64,000 nt of DNA from Acanthococcus lagerstroemiae (taxonomy: Eukaryota; Arthropoda; Insecta; Hemiptera; Eriococcidae): positions 21,349,312-21,413,311 of the forward strand of contig CM063113.1 in NCBI GenBank assembly GCA_031841125.1, in the 5' to 3' direction. Shown piece after piece: positions 53,535 through 64,000 of the stretch. Made by a program: the position numbers and the translations under genes. Numbering within the stretch: the first letter of the stretch is position 1; each line of letters starts with the position of its first letter. The notes below the pieces were generated by a model. That model was not told the DNA's origin and made no database searches. It worked only from the letters and a program-made list of their open reading frames with translations.

Positions 53535-54063
53535 TGTAACCGTTGGGTTCCGAGTAAAATAATTGAGATGAGAGATGATTGAATTTACTTTACTAAATCT
53601 TTGAGATCAACTTTACAAGTTATGTTGATATATGTACTATACGACACTATACTTTTAGGTGTACAATTATCATCGCTTACGACGTGTCTCTCAAACTCTA
53701 GTCCAACGATTACGCCCTCGTTCAGTAGCATTGCTCCCAAAGTTAACTACAAAAATCGTCATCTAAAGGAGGGAGAATGAATTGAAAATAATAGAACTGC
53801 ATAGTCAGTTATAATTTTGAAAGTCCGAAGAAATAATCAAATACGAAATCATAACATCGTTAATAATGTTGAAGAAACAAAAAGAATTTAGATTATGTTA
53901 TTGGCGCCTGTACGTATTTCGAAAGTCGAGCAGAGGTGTTGTTTAATTTAATACAGGCCGGAATAACCGAGCTCGGAGTCAAAAGTAGGTTAAAGAAAGA
54001 AATGAATTTTGTGATCGAAAAGTCGAAATTTTGAGAGCTAAAACTATTTTACAATAACCAACA
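53535..54063. repeat. Possible solo LTR inside the Helitron
   Basis: The stretch begins TGTAACCGTTGGG and ends AATAACCAACA, so it has TG...CA ends with inner short inverted similarity. It interrupts the Helitron repeat unit between CATAAC and an ACATAAAAAG tract. A target duplication could not be resolved, because the flanks are themselves repetitive. Confidence 0.35.
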
Positions 54064-54244
54064 TAAAAAGACATAAAATGACAGGATGGTTGAGCGAGGA
54101 GGCCGTATGGTGATGGAGCCGCGGAAGGGGAAGGCTGTAGAGAGGGACTAAGGCCGCCATTAGGGAGGTCGTAGTGATGGGTGAAGAGGTCTTGGTTGGG
54201 GGGAGGGTTGGGCTGCGAAGCGGCCAAGGGGCGAAGCCCCCTAG

Positions 54245-56880
54245 TATCCTAAACTAGCTGACTGGCTACTAGAGTTTACCGAGTGTCAACTTTTCAAACA
54301 TTGGGGAGCTTTCGTGATACAGCTTTGAATGTGGGAAGAACGCGATTCAAGAATTAAAAGCTGAATTAAAAAAGTTAAGGCGCTGCTGTCTTGAAGGTAA
54401 TGAAAGTCGAAACATGAAGTGGTAGATTTGTTATTTCAAAGGGGGGGGGGGGTGAACAAAGAAGTCGACAGCGGACAGACAGGCTATCAGTCTGCTGTCC
54501 TGTCGGAGAGAGAGAGAATCTTAAAAACTGCATGGAGGCAGCCAGACAGTTGAATAGAAAGAAATAAAACCGATAAAGATACGTAATATATTTATGTCTG
54601 ATGTGCTCCTCTATATCCCCCTATTCTGATGCAAGCCCATTGGGGCGTTTCCGGAATAGGGGGTGCGGTGTGCCAGGGCTAATATGGCATACGTGCATCG
54701 CCATTCGCCCCTCCATCAACGATACCAAACATGTCAATTTGCGGGCTTACCCAAATTTGTATTAACGATTATCATCAGTTTTTAAGGAATGATATCGTTG
54801 TTTCAAAACCGGAACAAAAAAAAAATTGGATTAGTTTCATATGTATTAACAATGTCCCTCATATTTTCTCACCTATCGAGCTATCTTTCACACCTATCTG
54901 TCTTCTGGTCTGCATTATCCCGTCGCTTGTGTCCGTAATTTTATGCCAATGCTGCGGTCAAGATACTTGTGTCCAATCCAAGCCCACACTCCGCAGCTGT
55001 CTGACGAGGTTCTGTTTCAAATTTGTGGTTCACGGTGTTAGCTAGACAATAAAATGATTATTTCCCTTTTGAAAGGCGGATCAGAGTCCGAATTGAGTTC
55101 AGGTTCAACGTGGAAACCAGAGACGTCATGCTTTCCACGTATGTAAATAGACATTTTCACCAATATTACGTCTTCGAAAATCATTCGTCTGTCAGACGCG
55201 CTGAGACGTTTACAACTTGAAGTTTTACTACAACGCCAACGCGCAATCATTATTTGTAGAAGTTTGAACTCGAACTACAATTTTTTATGGCTTTCTGTAC
55301 ACCCAACTTTTATTTTCTTCTAGTCCTGTTTGGAGCTGGGATGAAATCATAACGGAAGGCCGGATGTCTCGATTTTTGAACTCACGTAAGCTCCATCTTA
55401 CACGAGGCAAAAGCACGTTGACCCTTCGAAATGTACTCCGAAATTAAGACGAAATTGGGACGAACCGAAGAAGCGCAAACTCGCCGAGCAAATAAGACGA
55501 AAATTTCGCATTATTTACGAGCCTCGAACGATCGGCCTCGATCCGTTGTAAATTGCGTTCAAAAAGTTTTCGCATCGATTAACGTGCGCGAAGTCCGCAT
55601 GATATATAAAAACAGTCTAAGTATGGTAGACATCTCCAAACGCAGACTGTGCTTGGGGTGGGTCTCGTACCGGGAGAAAAAGAGATCTTCTGTTTCGAAA
55701 TCGAAATAACCGAAAACGAAATGGCATATCGCATAAATAAACGTCCCAAATTTCGGAAGTCACATCGACGAGATAAAACTTAACCATGTATGCTTTTGTT
55801 TCTTTTTGTTTGTTTGTTTGTTTGTTTTTTTTTTTTACTTATTTCTTGCAAAAACTCTTTTTCTTCTTCTTCTCCGTCTTTTTCGTTTTCCCTCTTTTAA
55901 CGCGTGTCACACTTTATCGACGTTCTCGATTTCGGAGCTTTTATACTTATAGCGTGTTATAGTTCGTGAAGTTCGTATATATGTTGCCAGTTGATATTTT
56001 TCACTTATGGGAGATAAAAATAAATGCAGAAAAAAGAAACGAGAGAAGGAGTGGGTTAAATAGAGGAAAAAGAATATGAGAAAAAAATAAGACGACAACG
56101 ATAACGAAAAATTAAGGAAGTGAGTAAGATAACTCTGAGAAGGAATTTAAGAGAAATCATCGAACCGTGGAAAAGTGCGTGCAACTTATTTAGAGCAGAT
56201 GGGGGGAAAATTGAGCGCAGCTCTGCTGTAGCAGATAAACGAATTTCTTATCCGATGTGTAATACGTAAATGAGCTTCGTTTATAAAGTATCTTTTTTTC
56301 TTTCTTTTTTTTTGTCCTTTTAAATTTACTGAATGCGCGCACCAATTACTAGATTGGGTTACTAGTCCAGGAAAATTTGACGAAAGAATGTCAAGAAATG
56401 GACTTGAATGATATCAAAGATTTCTTTCTGGAATGTCTTCGAATTGACTCCTTAATTAACATATTAAAAGTCCACAGCGATTCCGGTTGAGCTAAGCCCC
56501 CCATGGGGCTTCCAAGACCCCGAAATTCACTTTTTTGGGAATATCTCGCGTAGAAAACGTTTTATGGGAAAAGGTTTCAAACTAAAGTTGTTCCTTGTTA
56601 AAATTTACATAAAAATGGTCTCGTGTAAAATTTTCGCAGAGTTAAAAACCACGCAGTCAGTGCGCGCTGAAGTTCGCACGTTATGTGCATGCTCATGCCA
56701 TGTACTAGCTGACCAGCTTTGCGGCTTATCTAGACCGCTAGCTAAAATGAGTTGGTTTATGTGAGTTAGAGGGAGGGGGAGGGGAAAACTCGAAATCTCT
56801 TTTGACTTGTTGAATTTTCCTAACTTTTGATTCAACGACTAAAATTCTCCAACTCTGGCGGAGGCTTGGGGGAGCTGCCC
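54245..56880. other. Unassigned sequence with a short stem-loop
   Basis: No gene was recognised. A perfect 10-bp inverted repeat CCCCCTATTC/GAATAGGGGG lies at 54617-54626 and 54654-54663, with an inner GCCC/GGGC pairing. A run of 12 G lies at 54441-54452. Confidence 0.45.
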
Positions 56881-56884
56881 TCCC

Positions 56885-57400
56885 ATGCGTGGTTAACCTT
56901 TTCATTTGCGACTTCGTTAGGGCCCACGTTTGGGCTCCATAGGTGAGGACTGGTAGAGTGCATCTATTCAATATTTTCGTATTTGTTTCCATCTTCATTT
57001 TACTATGTACATGTTTTTTAAAGTCCAGAAGCTTGCCCAATGCTTTATTAATTTTTTTATTTATCGCTCTGCTTGTTCTGTCTTCAAACGATTTGTATCT
57101 GTCCCAAATTGTCGAATTCGGAGATTTTTTCTGTTTCAGTTCTTTGTATTGTGGTATACATTCCCTTCCATATTGGATAATAGTTTTGTTTTACTTGTAT
57201 TCATTTCTAAACCCGCCTTTGCACTTATCTTTGTCAATGTTTCTCCCATTACCTGTAGCATCTTTATATCCTCGTTTAACAGTACAACATCGTCCGCAAA
57301 TCTTAGATGGTTCAGTTTTTCTCCATTTATCTGTATCTCCATATTTTCCCATTCCAGTTTTCTAAATATTTCTTCTAATATGCAATTAAATACATAGAAG
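56885..57400 (-). pseudogene. RTE-type LINE reverse transcriptase fragment
   Basis: On the minus strand, EIQINGEKLNHLRFADDVVL near 57280-57342 carries the catalytic FADD box. The frame continues with SAKAGLEMNTSKTKLL. After a frameshift it reads NRCTLPVLTYGAQTWALTKSQ at about 56905-56965. It ends near 56885 without a 3' tail. It is like the RT at 28062-30068 but more diverged. Confidence 0.8.
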
Positions 57401-58280
57401 GCATGTTGAGCTCGTTTTGAAAATTTCAGATTCTTAGTTCCTTAATTATTTCTGAAGGGAGACCGTTACCGCCATCAGATTTTAACATAGTGTGAAGAAG
57501 TTCTGTGTAAATCAATTCCAAAAAGTTCCAGTTGAAAAAAAAAGTTGGGAGCCTCACGAGGGGGGGGGGGGATTTGTGACCCCCGCTGTGGCGTGGAAAC
57601 AGGCGAATAGAATATGTCATAATTTAACTGCACGGAGCTCCGCAGGCTGCAACTACCACAATATTTTCCTTTTTTCTGTCTCTCTCTCCTTCTTTTTTTC
57701 TCCCCCCCCCACACACACCGGAGCCTAATGTCTGTAAAATAAAATAAAAATACAATAGAAGAAATTTGAATATAACAGCATTAAGGTACTTCATGACTTG
57801 TTCAGTTCCACTACGCGTAGACTATATAAAATAATTCCGATTTCGACTTGGAGAGATGAAAGTACAGAAATGCACACAGATCATAAAACATAAAATTTAA
57901 ATTTAAAAATAAGCCGTTATCATGACCCCACATTTATACTGAACCACAGATCCAAAGGGTGCATATGAAAAGATGGATAAAGTAGGGATACCATATAGAT
58001 ACTGCATACTACGATATTCAGGAATCGGGATGCTCTACAAGGGTGGTGTGCTAGTGTAGGGAAGCTCAAAGTCTTTCATGTGAACTTTTTCTCCTCTTCA
58101 CTTATTTTTTACTGTAAACTTGGGAGAAAATTTACATACATGTGCTTTTTACGTCTTTTTTTTTCTCTTACAATAAATTTACTCATTTCTTGCCAATTGG
58201 GTGCAGTTGTAATTCATGTCTTGTCAAAAACGCATTCTAAGTATTATGCTTACATAGAGTATATGTGAACTATGAATTCA
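57400..58280. other. Unassigned sequence
   Basis: No gene was recognised. It has a run of 12 G at 57560-57571 and a pyrimidine-rich tract near 57668-57720. Confidence 0.45.
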
Positions 58281-58640
58281 ACACTGCATTTCGACTTTAA
58301 GTCGACGGCAAAGTCAACTAGAAATCGAGTTGCATGGTATGGTTTTACATTCGATTGTCTTTCGGCTTCAAGTCGACGGCGAAATTAGATAGAAATTGGG
58401 TAGCACGGTATGGTTTTAAATGCGACCGACTTTCGACATGAAGACGACGGCGAAATTAAGTAGAAATTGAGCAACACGTATGACTTTAGATTCCACTGCA
58501 TTTTGACTTAATGGAGTCGAAACTGATCAGCTTGGAATAGTTTGAAATTCGACTGCATTACGACTCAAAATCGACGTCAGCTAGCAGTCGATTTCGTTTA
58601 AAACTCGACTCCAGTTTGACGAAGTGTCGTGAAGACTTCA
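58280..58640. repeat. Degenerate tandem repeat, period about 71 bp
   Basis: The landmark GTCGACGGC recurs at about 58301 and 58372, with GACGACGGC at about 58443. Each is followed by AAATTAGATAGAAATTGGGT-like sequence and a GGTATGGTTTTA block. Later units decay but keep GACTGCATT and CGACT pieces to about 58640. Confidence 0.7.
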
Positions 58641-59208
58641 ATTCGATGTCCAGTTCCAGTCGATTTAGGACGATACTACCTGACAACTCCAAGTCGATTC
58701 AAAATTAACGGTCGATGTGGTTTAACGGGGTGAGTCGAAGAACATAAATTTCTCCTTACGATATGGCTGAAAATACCACTCCTCCTGGCCTTGTCGCAAC
58801 ACTGTGTACTTCATTCGACGACATTCGTAAATTCGTATCGCTCTACAGTGAAGATACACCTCGGTATTCAAATGTTCGCTTTACTCAAAATCGCCTCTGA
58901 CAGCGAATGTAAAAGAGTGAGGAGGCGTGTACAGAAGAGTAGGTAAATGTGAAGAGTAAATCACTGCGTTGACGGTTGAAGTAGTAGGAAGATATTGGAG
59001 ATATTCTGCCGACGGCTTCGATTAGGAGCTGATAAATCAAGAGCAGACGCAACCCTAACTGGGGGAGCGAGCGAGACAGAGAGGAAACCGAGACAGAAAG
59101 ATAAATTTTTCACGTAAATCTGACACGTCGTACGTTGTCATTGCATCGCACAAAATGTCGTCAATGTATTCGCTGAGCGAGAATATCAAAGTGGATTCGG
59201 GCGTGTGC

Positions 59209-59211
<3 letters not shown>

Positions 59212-59251
<40 letters not shown>

Positions 59252-59288
59252 TGAGAGAGGGAGAGAGAGAGAAAGAGAGAGAGAGAAA
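59212..59288. repeat. (GA)n microsatellite
   Basis: An almost pure GAGA tract with small interruptions, at the source of overlapping Arg/Glu-rich and Ser/Leu-rich spurious frames. Confidence 0.95.
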
Positions 59289-59670
59289 AAAGTGGAACTC
59301 CATAATTTATGTCAGCCGACGACAAATCATTCTATAACGGTTTCAATGAGTTCTTCCGCTCTTTTTTCCGCCCTAGTTTCGCATACCAAATTGCCGAACG
59401 ATCGCGATACTGATGTGTGAGAGAATGTGCAGAAGTGTAACCTCGGGTAGAGTCGAGGAAAAAAAAAACCGCAGAAATTAGGTATCGTCGACGGAGGTGA
59501 TAAAAACCACGTCTTCGTTCCGCCATTCGTCGCCTGTTTACTTTCATTTTAATCGCCTGTTTTATGGGCGCTGGCAAGCGGATGACAAAGAAAAAAGTCT
59601 CGGAAAGAGAAAGAAAGCTACAGCCAGATGGAGAGAAAGTGAACACTCGAAATTGGACGGACGTTAGTAT

Positions 59671-60189
59671 TAGGGTTACCATATTTCCAAATCCAGAAAT
59701 CCGGACACAAGGATTAGAAAGCATAAACATGGGGAACGAACCCCCTCCTCCCTTCTTCCAAGCTTCTCCCTGAACAATACAGAGATGGATATCATTTCAC
59801 AGGGCTTCTCTGAACAATGTTACTAAATATGTTTGTAAGTAAACAAACTCCATTTTATTACTTAAATGTTGAATGTATTATAATAGTATAAAGCAGATAA
59901 TTCATAGTCATCACAGGGAGTGGCGGGAAGAAAAACAGGGTAGCTAAAATGGCAAACTGAACCGCCCACTGCTGAAAACACAAACTTCAACAAGATATAT
60001 TTTTCCGCAGGTATTCTGTAAAATCGTGCAGTTTTTTTGTTTGTTTTTTGTTTGCTCTTTGCTGCACGTGAATCATATGAGGAAAAATCTGGACATTTTC
60101 AGTTTTTTCAGAAATCCGGCCGGACGCTTTTTCAGCAGAGGTCTAAAATGAGGACATGTCCGGGGTTTTCCGGACGGTTGGTCACCCTA
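59671..60189. mobile_element. 519-bp hAT-type MITE
   Basis: The left end begins TAGGGTTACC; the right end is GGTCACCCTA, its inverse with one mismatch. The 8-bp duplication GTTAGTAT flanks both (59663-59670 and 60190-60197). The sub-terminal sequence near both ends includes AATCCGGACA- and ATGTCCGG-like blocks, giving more inverted similarity. It has no transposase. Confidence 0.85.
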
Positions 60190-60209
60190 GTTAGTATGTA
60201 TGTTTAAGT

Positions 60210-62375
60210 TTTCTTCAATTTCCTACAAACAATTTCCTTAATTTCCCGCAATTTGCGTCAGTTATTACCAATTTTTCTTACCCTACCTACAATTTCCTGT
60301 AAATTCCCTCAACTTCCCGCCATTTGTCACAATTTTTCGAAATTTTCCACAGTTTTCATCAATTTTCCTCAACGTCTCAGTTTTAAGCAGTTTTCTCAAT
60401 TTTCAGCAATTTCCCGCAATTTTCCCGAGAATTTTCTTCAATTTCCCGTAATGTTTCTCGATTTTCCACAATTTCTCTTAATTTCCTAAAATTTTCTGCG
60501 ATTTTTTTAATTTTTCACAATTTTTTTCAATATTTTGCAGTGTTCCTCAATTTTTTGCAATTAACTCAAATTCCCGCAAAGTTTTTCAATTTTTTGAAAT
60601 TTTTCCTGAAATTTCTCTCTGTGTCCCTCCATTTTCCTTGTTTCCGCAATTCCATTCCATTTTCCACAATTTTTCGCAACTTTCCACAATTTTTAACAAT
60701 TTTATTCCATTTCCCGCAGTTTATTTTTTTCCACTTTTTTGCTATTTATCTCAATTTTTAGCAATTTCCTTCCACTTTCTGCAATATTATTCCATTTCTT
60801 TGCAATTTCCCGCAATTTCCTGTAACTTTCTTCAATTTTTCTGAATTCTTTTCTGCAGTTTCTGTCCAGTTTTCCCGCAATTTCCTTTATATTCTTGCAA
60901 TTTCCTTCAGTTTCCTGCAGGTTACCTCCATTTCCCGCAATGTTCCTCAGTTTCCCGTAATTTTTTGCTCTTTTCTGCTATTTTCCGCAGGCTCTCTCCA
61001 TTTCCCGCATTGCTTTTCCGTTTCCCGTGATTTTCCGCAGTATCCCACGTTTTTCTCATTTTCTTCTTTTCTGTAATTCTCCGTCTCCATTTCCCGCAAT
61101 TTCCCTCCAGTTCTCACAATTTCTGTCCATTCCCTGCATTTGTACTTCATTTCCCTCCATTTTCTTCAACATGCCATAGTTTCTCAATTTCTTTTCTTCT
61201 GCAGTTTCCTTCCATTGCCCTCCATTTCCTGCAATGTTTCGCTATTTTTCTCAATTTCCCGCTATTTGTCTCAATTTTTTGCAATTTTTCGCAGTTTTTA
61301 GTTCTTGCTATTCCCCGCTAATTCCCTCCCGTTCGCTCCATCTTTTCAGTTTCCTTTTTCCCCGAAATTTTCCTTCATTTCCTGCCCTTTTTTGCAATGT
61401 CCCTAAATTTTTTAGTATTTTCCTCTATTTATTGCATTTTTTTGCTATTTTTCGTACTTGTTTTCAATTTCCTTCCATTCCTCTCCATTCTCTCAATCCC
61501 TCCCGCAATTTTTTTCCATTTCCCGGTATTTTCCACAAGTTTTTGTAATTTTTCGTTACCTTCCACAGTTTTTCCACTTTTTGCAATTGACTCCTAATTT
61601 TTCCCACTTTTTGAAATTTCCCCAAGTTTTTTCTTGCAGTTACCTTCTAGTTTCCCGTAGTGGCAATTTTCCTTCATTTTCTGCAACTTCCTACAGTTTT
61701 CCTCTCAAAATTTTTCTCTATTTACCTACGATTTCCTCAATTTTTTTCTGTAGTCTCTTTCCCTTTCTGTCCGTTTTTCAATTTCTTTTTCCCTTCAATT
61801 TCCCTTAGTTTTAACAGAATTTCCTTCCACATCCCTCAGTTTCTCGTTTTCCGGCAATTTATCTCCATTTCCCGCAATGTACTTCCATATTTTTCGCAAT
61901 GTCCCTCCACTTCCCGCAATTTTCTGCTTCATCTATTCTTTTTCCATAATGCCTCGTAATGTCTCGTAATTTCCTGAAATTTCCCTCATTTTCCCGCAAT
62001 TTTCTTCCATTTTTGGCAGTTTTCCTCAATTTGTCTCAATATTCCGCAATTTTCATCCGCCATTTCCCACAACCTCCCAACATTTTCCGCAAAATTCTAT
62101 TTTCCCAAATGTTCCTCAACTTCGCGCAGTATTCCACAATTTTTCTCAATTTTGTACAATTTTTACAAATTTTTGCAATTTTTCTCAATTTTTTTTGAAT
62201 GTTTACGCAATTTTTTTCAGTTCCTAGCAATTTCCTCACGATTTCCCGCAATTTGCCTCTACTTGCCTCTATTTCTTGTTTTGTTATCCATTTCCCGCAA
62301 TGCCTCGCTATTTCCCTCAATTCTCGCCATTTTCTCCCATTTTCCGCAGTTTCCCTCTTTCTACCCAATTTACCT
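60210..62375. repeat. 2.2-kb degenerate minisatellite of a TTTCCCGCAA-like unit
   Basis: The plus strand repeats short, variable forms of CAATTTCCCGCAATTTTCC, with motifs such as TTTCCCGCAATTT, TTCCTCAATTT and TTTTCCACAATTT. The unit is about 12-15 nt and drifts throughout. Because A and stop codons are rare in several frames, it gives many spurious Phe-, Pro- and Ser-rich open frames. Confidence 0.85.
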
Positions 62376-63480
62376 CCATTCACGACGTCGAGCTTTCTCG
62401 TCGATGTAATTCTCGTAGCGGTGTCGGGAATAGTCTTCTCATTTTCAAAATATTCTTTTGTAACGACGTTAATTTGACAGTACCAAGACAACAAGATGAT
62501 ATATTCGCGGATAATACACCGCGCGTTTAGTAAACGTGCTCGCGGGATAGGAGCATGAATCCGGGGCGTAAAATCTTACCCGTGCTCCGGGATCGGTTTT
62601 CGCGTACTTTCTGCACGTGGTGTTTTTGGCGTTCGAAGTCGGTATAGTGTTCGGTGTTCGAATTCTGCACGCACACATCCCGATATTAATGTCGACTTGG
62701 TATTCCCCCGCGGGTGAACAAAGATTAGCACGTATCTCGGCGGTACTAATGCTGGCGCTTTTTTACGTCCCGCGGCCCCGGCACACGTTACGGCTTTCGC
62801 CCGCTAGCGGCGCCGCTTTCACACGCTGCCGCGATTTCTTTCTTCGTTTGGCGTGCCGCGTATCCGAGAAAAGCTCTCGCCTCGCGAGCACAACGTCTGG
62901 CCGCGTTGATTTAACATTCCCATCGGAGTTACAAATCCGTCGCACTGCCGCGTGTGCCACTGTGGCACCGTGCTCCGGGACTTCGGCTGTTTGGAACCTC
63001 ATGGTTTGTGGCGTAGGAGTTGAAAAAAAAAAAACCAACTGCGGATGCGTAAATGACGGTAAATGCGGGGAGTATTAAGTACCCAGTCATACATGGGTTA
63101 TTCTGCAAAAAGTTGGGACTAGTTCACATCCAGTTGTCACTTTTTCAACATCTTTTGTCGGTAACTGTTTGTATAACGGGCTCTGAGTCCGAATTCCGTC
63201 CTGTATATCGATATCTGCCATTCCCTTCACCAACGACTTACTCGCCCACACCTCACCAGATGTGAGAAAAATACTCAAATAAAGGAAAGGTTCCATCGCA
63301 GTGTCCTGAAACGAACTCAGTTTTCTAACTAAAGTTGGCTGTAGCAACGTGTATCAACAAAAAAAGTGTCATACTTCCGGTTCACATGACCAAAAGCGAA
63401 GTTGATGTAGGTTTATGAAGAAGACCAAAATTTAGAATTTAAACATATGTCTACCAGTGGCGTCAAAGTCATGAAATAGA
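62376..63480. other. Unassigned sequence, CpG-containing
   Basis: No gene recognised. CpG content is higher at about 62520-63000. Open frames on both strands overlap and lack domains. Confidence 0.45.
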
Positions 63481-63485
63481 TTTGT

Positions 63486-63901
63486 TTCCATCGTAGTATA
63501 CGAAATTTAAATCATCCTACAAAGGGAACATGATATATTATTGAATGCAGAAAATGGCCTTAACTGATTATCCACTTTGTAGTTGTAACGACTCAATCGT
63601 GAAATTTTCCCAATTTTTAAACTTAAAGTAGACTTTTTGCCAAACTTCCGTCAGAAAACAGATTTTAATTTTTTTTTATCATTCTATGGTAGTATACATA
63701 AATACGCCGGGAAGTCCAAATAAATTGACTTAAACTTCTTTACGTCAGGTAACACTGTTTTTGATGCTGCTATACTCCATTTCTGCATATTGACCAGTTT
63801 TGTTCCCTTCCGATTGAAAAAATGCTAAAATTTTCTATCGTAGTATACGATTTTTTTCCATGGTAGTATCGAACTATATTTTGAAGAATACTACGATGGA
63901 A
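63486..63901. repeat. Cluster of a CGTAGTATAC motif, with inverted ends
   Basis: TTCCATCGTAGTATA at 63486-63500 is inverted as TACTACGATGGAA at 63889-63901. Between them, GGTAGTATACAT near 63690, ATCGTAGTATACGA near 63837 and CATGGTAGTATCGAA near 63858 also occur. It may be a MITE or a dispersed repeat. No target duplication was seen. Confidence 0.55.
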
Positions 63902-64000
63902 TAACGTTGCTTTCCTTGCACTTTCTAACGCTGATGACCTTATTAATGTTGATGAAATCCTTGGACCTCAGTTGTATCACTTGTTGATCTTCATTCTGGT

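Larger units (their letters stand above)
52685..54244 (+). mobile_element. Non-autonomous Helitron
   Basis: The 3' end is a perfect stem GGGGC, loop GAA, GCCCC at 54228-54240, directly followed by CTAG and a T. That is the Helitron 3' signature, with insertion before T. The 5' end starts TCTCTCTATAGTATACTAAA at 52685 and is preceded by A. This matches the Helitron TC...AAA start and the A|T target. No target duplication, inverted repeats, Rep or helicase was seen. The 5' part contains further copies of the terminus-like sequence. Confidence 0.7.

Noticed and set aside
59055..59420. Arg/Glu- and Ser/Leu-repeat frames
   Set aside because: They come from the GA microsatellite.
60250..62530. Many Phe/Pro/Ser-rich open frames
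   Set aside because: They are translations of the degenerate minisatellite in several frames, not genes.

Overview
The window is eukaryotic, AT-rich, repeat-dense DNA, most likely from an insect genome. The evidence is the mix of transposon families: an R1-clade LINE, BEL/Pao, Gypsy and errantivirus-like LTR elements, a Jockey-type LINE, RTE-type LINEs, a ZBED-type hAT, pogo/Tigger pieces and a Helitron. I found no bacterial gene organisation and no host exon I can defend, so the sequence is probably intergenic or intronic. The species cannot be named from this; a hemipteroid insect would fit but is not proven.

Layout. 1-1.6 kb: nothing identified. 1.6-6.6 kb (minus): a near-complete R1-clade LINE with intact ORF1 (gag-like, three zinc knuckles) and ORF2 (endonuclease + reverse transcriptase). 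6.7-9 kb: mostly unassigned, with one 154-codon orphan ORF. 9.0-9.6 kb: pogo/Tigger-like element with a 70-bp tandem duplication. 9.8-11.9 kb: two decayed RTE-type LINE fragments in opposite orientation. 13.5-13.7 kb: a LINE 3' tail. 16.2-17.5 kb: decayed Gypsy pol (minus). 17.96-18.12 kb: a small hAT-type MITE. 18.26-20.4 kb: a dispersed palindromic repeat and tandem repeats. 21.24-27.12 kb: a complete, apparently intact BEL/Pao retrotransposon (minus) with identical 177-bp LTRs, target-site duplication, primer-binding site and a single 1,755-codon polyprotein. 27.2-27.7 kb: pogo/Tigger DNA-binding-domain remnant. 27.8-31.6 kb: hairpins, then a 5'-truncated RTE-type LINE (minus) with an ORF1 remnant and a frameshifted ORF2.

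32-33.9 kb: unassigned, CpG-containing sequence. 33.9-36.4 kb: hAT element with a broken ZBED-type transposase, 15-bp terminal inverted repeats and a perfect 8-bp target duplication. 36.6-38.5 kb: Jockey-type LINE fragment. 38.5-39.3 kb: tRNA-like, SINE-like segment. 39.5-45.8 kb: an old Gypsy integrase region (minus) split by a younger 4.96-kb LTR element. The younger element has 343-bp LTRs differing at one base, a 5-bp target duplication, a tRNA-Lys-like primer site, gag and an Env-like membrane segment, but no pol that I can see. 46.06-46.20 kb: fold-back MITE. 46.2-49.07 kb: a second R1 fragment joined tail-to-tail to an I-like LINE fragment. 49.1-52.6 kb: mostly unassigned, with a direct repeat. 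52.7-54.24 kb: non-autonomous Helitron with several 5'-terminus-like units and a possible solo LTR inside. 54.2-59.6 kb: an RTE fragment, microsatellites and a 71-bp tandem array. 59.67-60.19 kb: a second hAT-type MITE. 60.2-62.4 kb: a 2.2-kb degenerate minisatellite. 62.4-64 kb: unassigned sequence ending in a cluster of a recurring motif.

The genes do not form one pathway; they record many waves of transposition. The R1 ORFs and the BEL/Pao polyprotein are the only large open, apparently functional coding units. Most other coding remnants carry stops, frameshifts or truncations.
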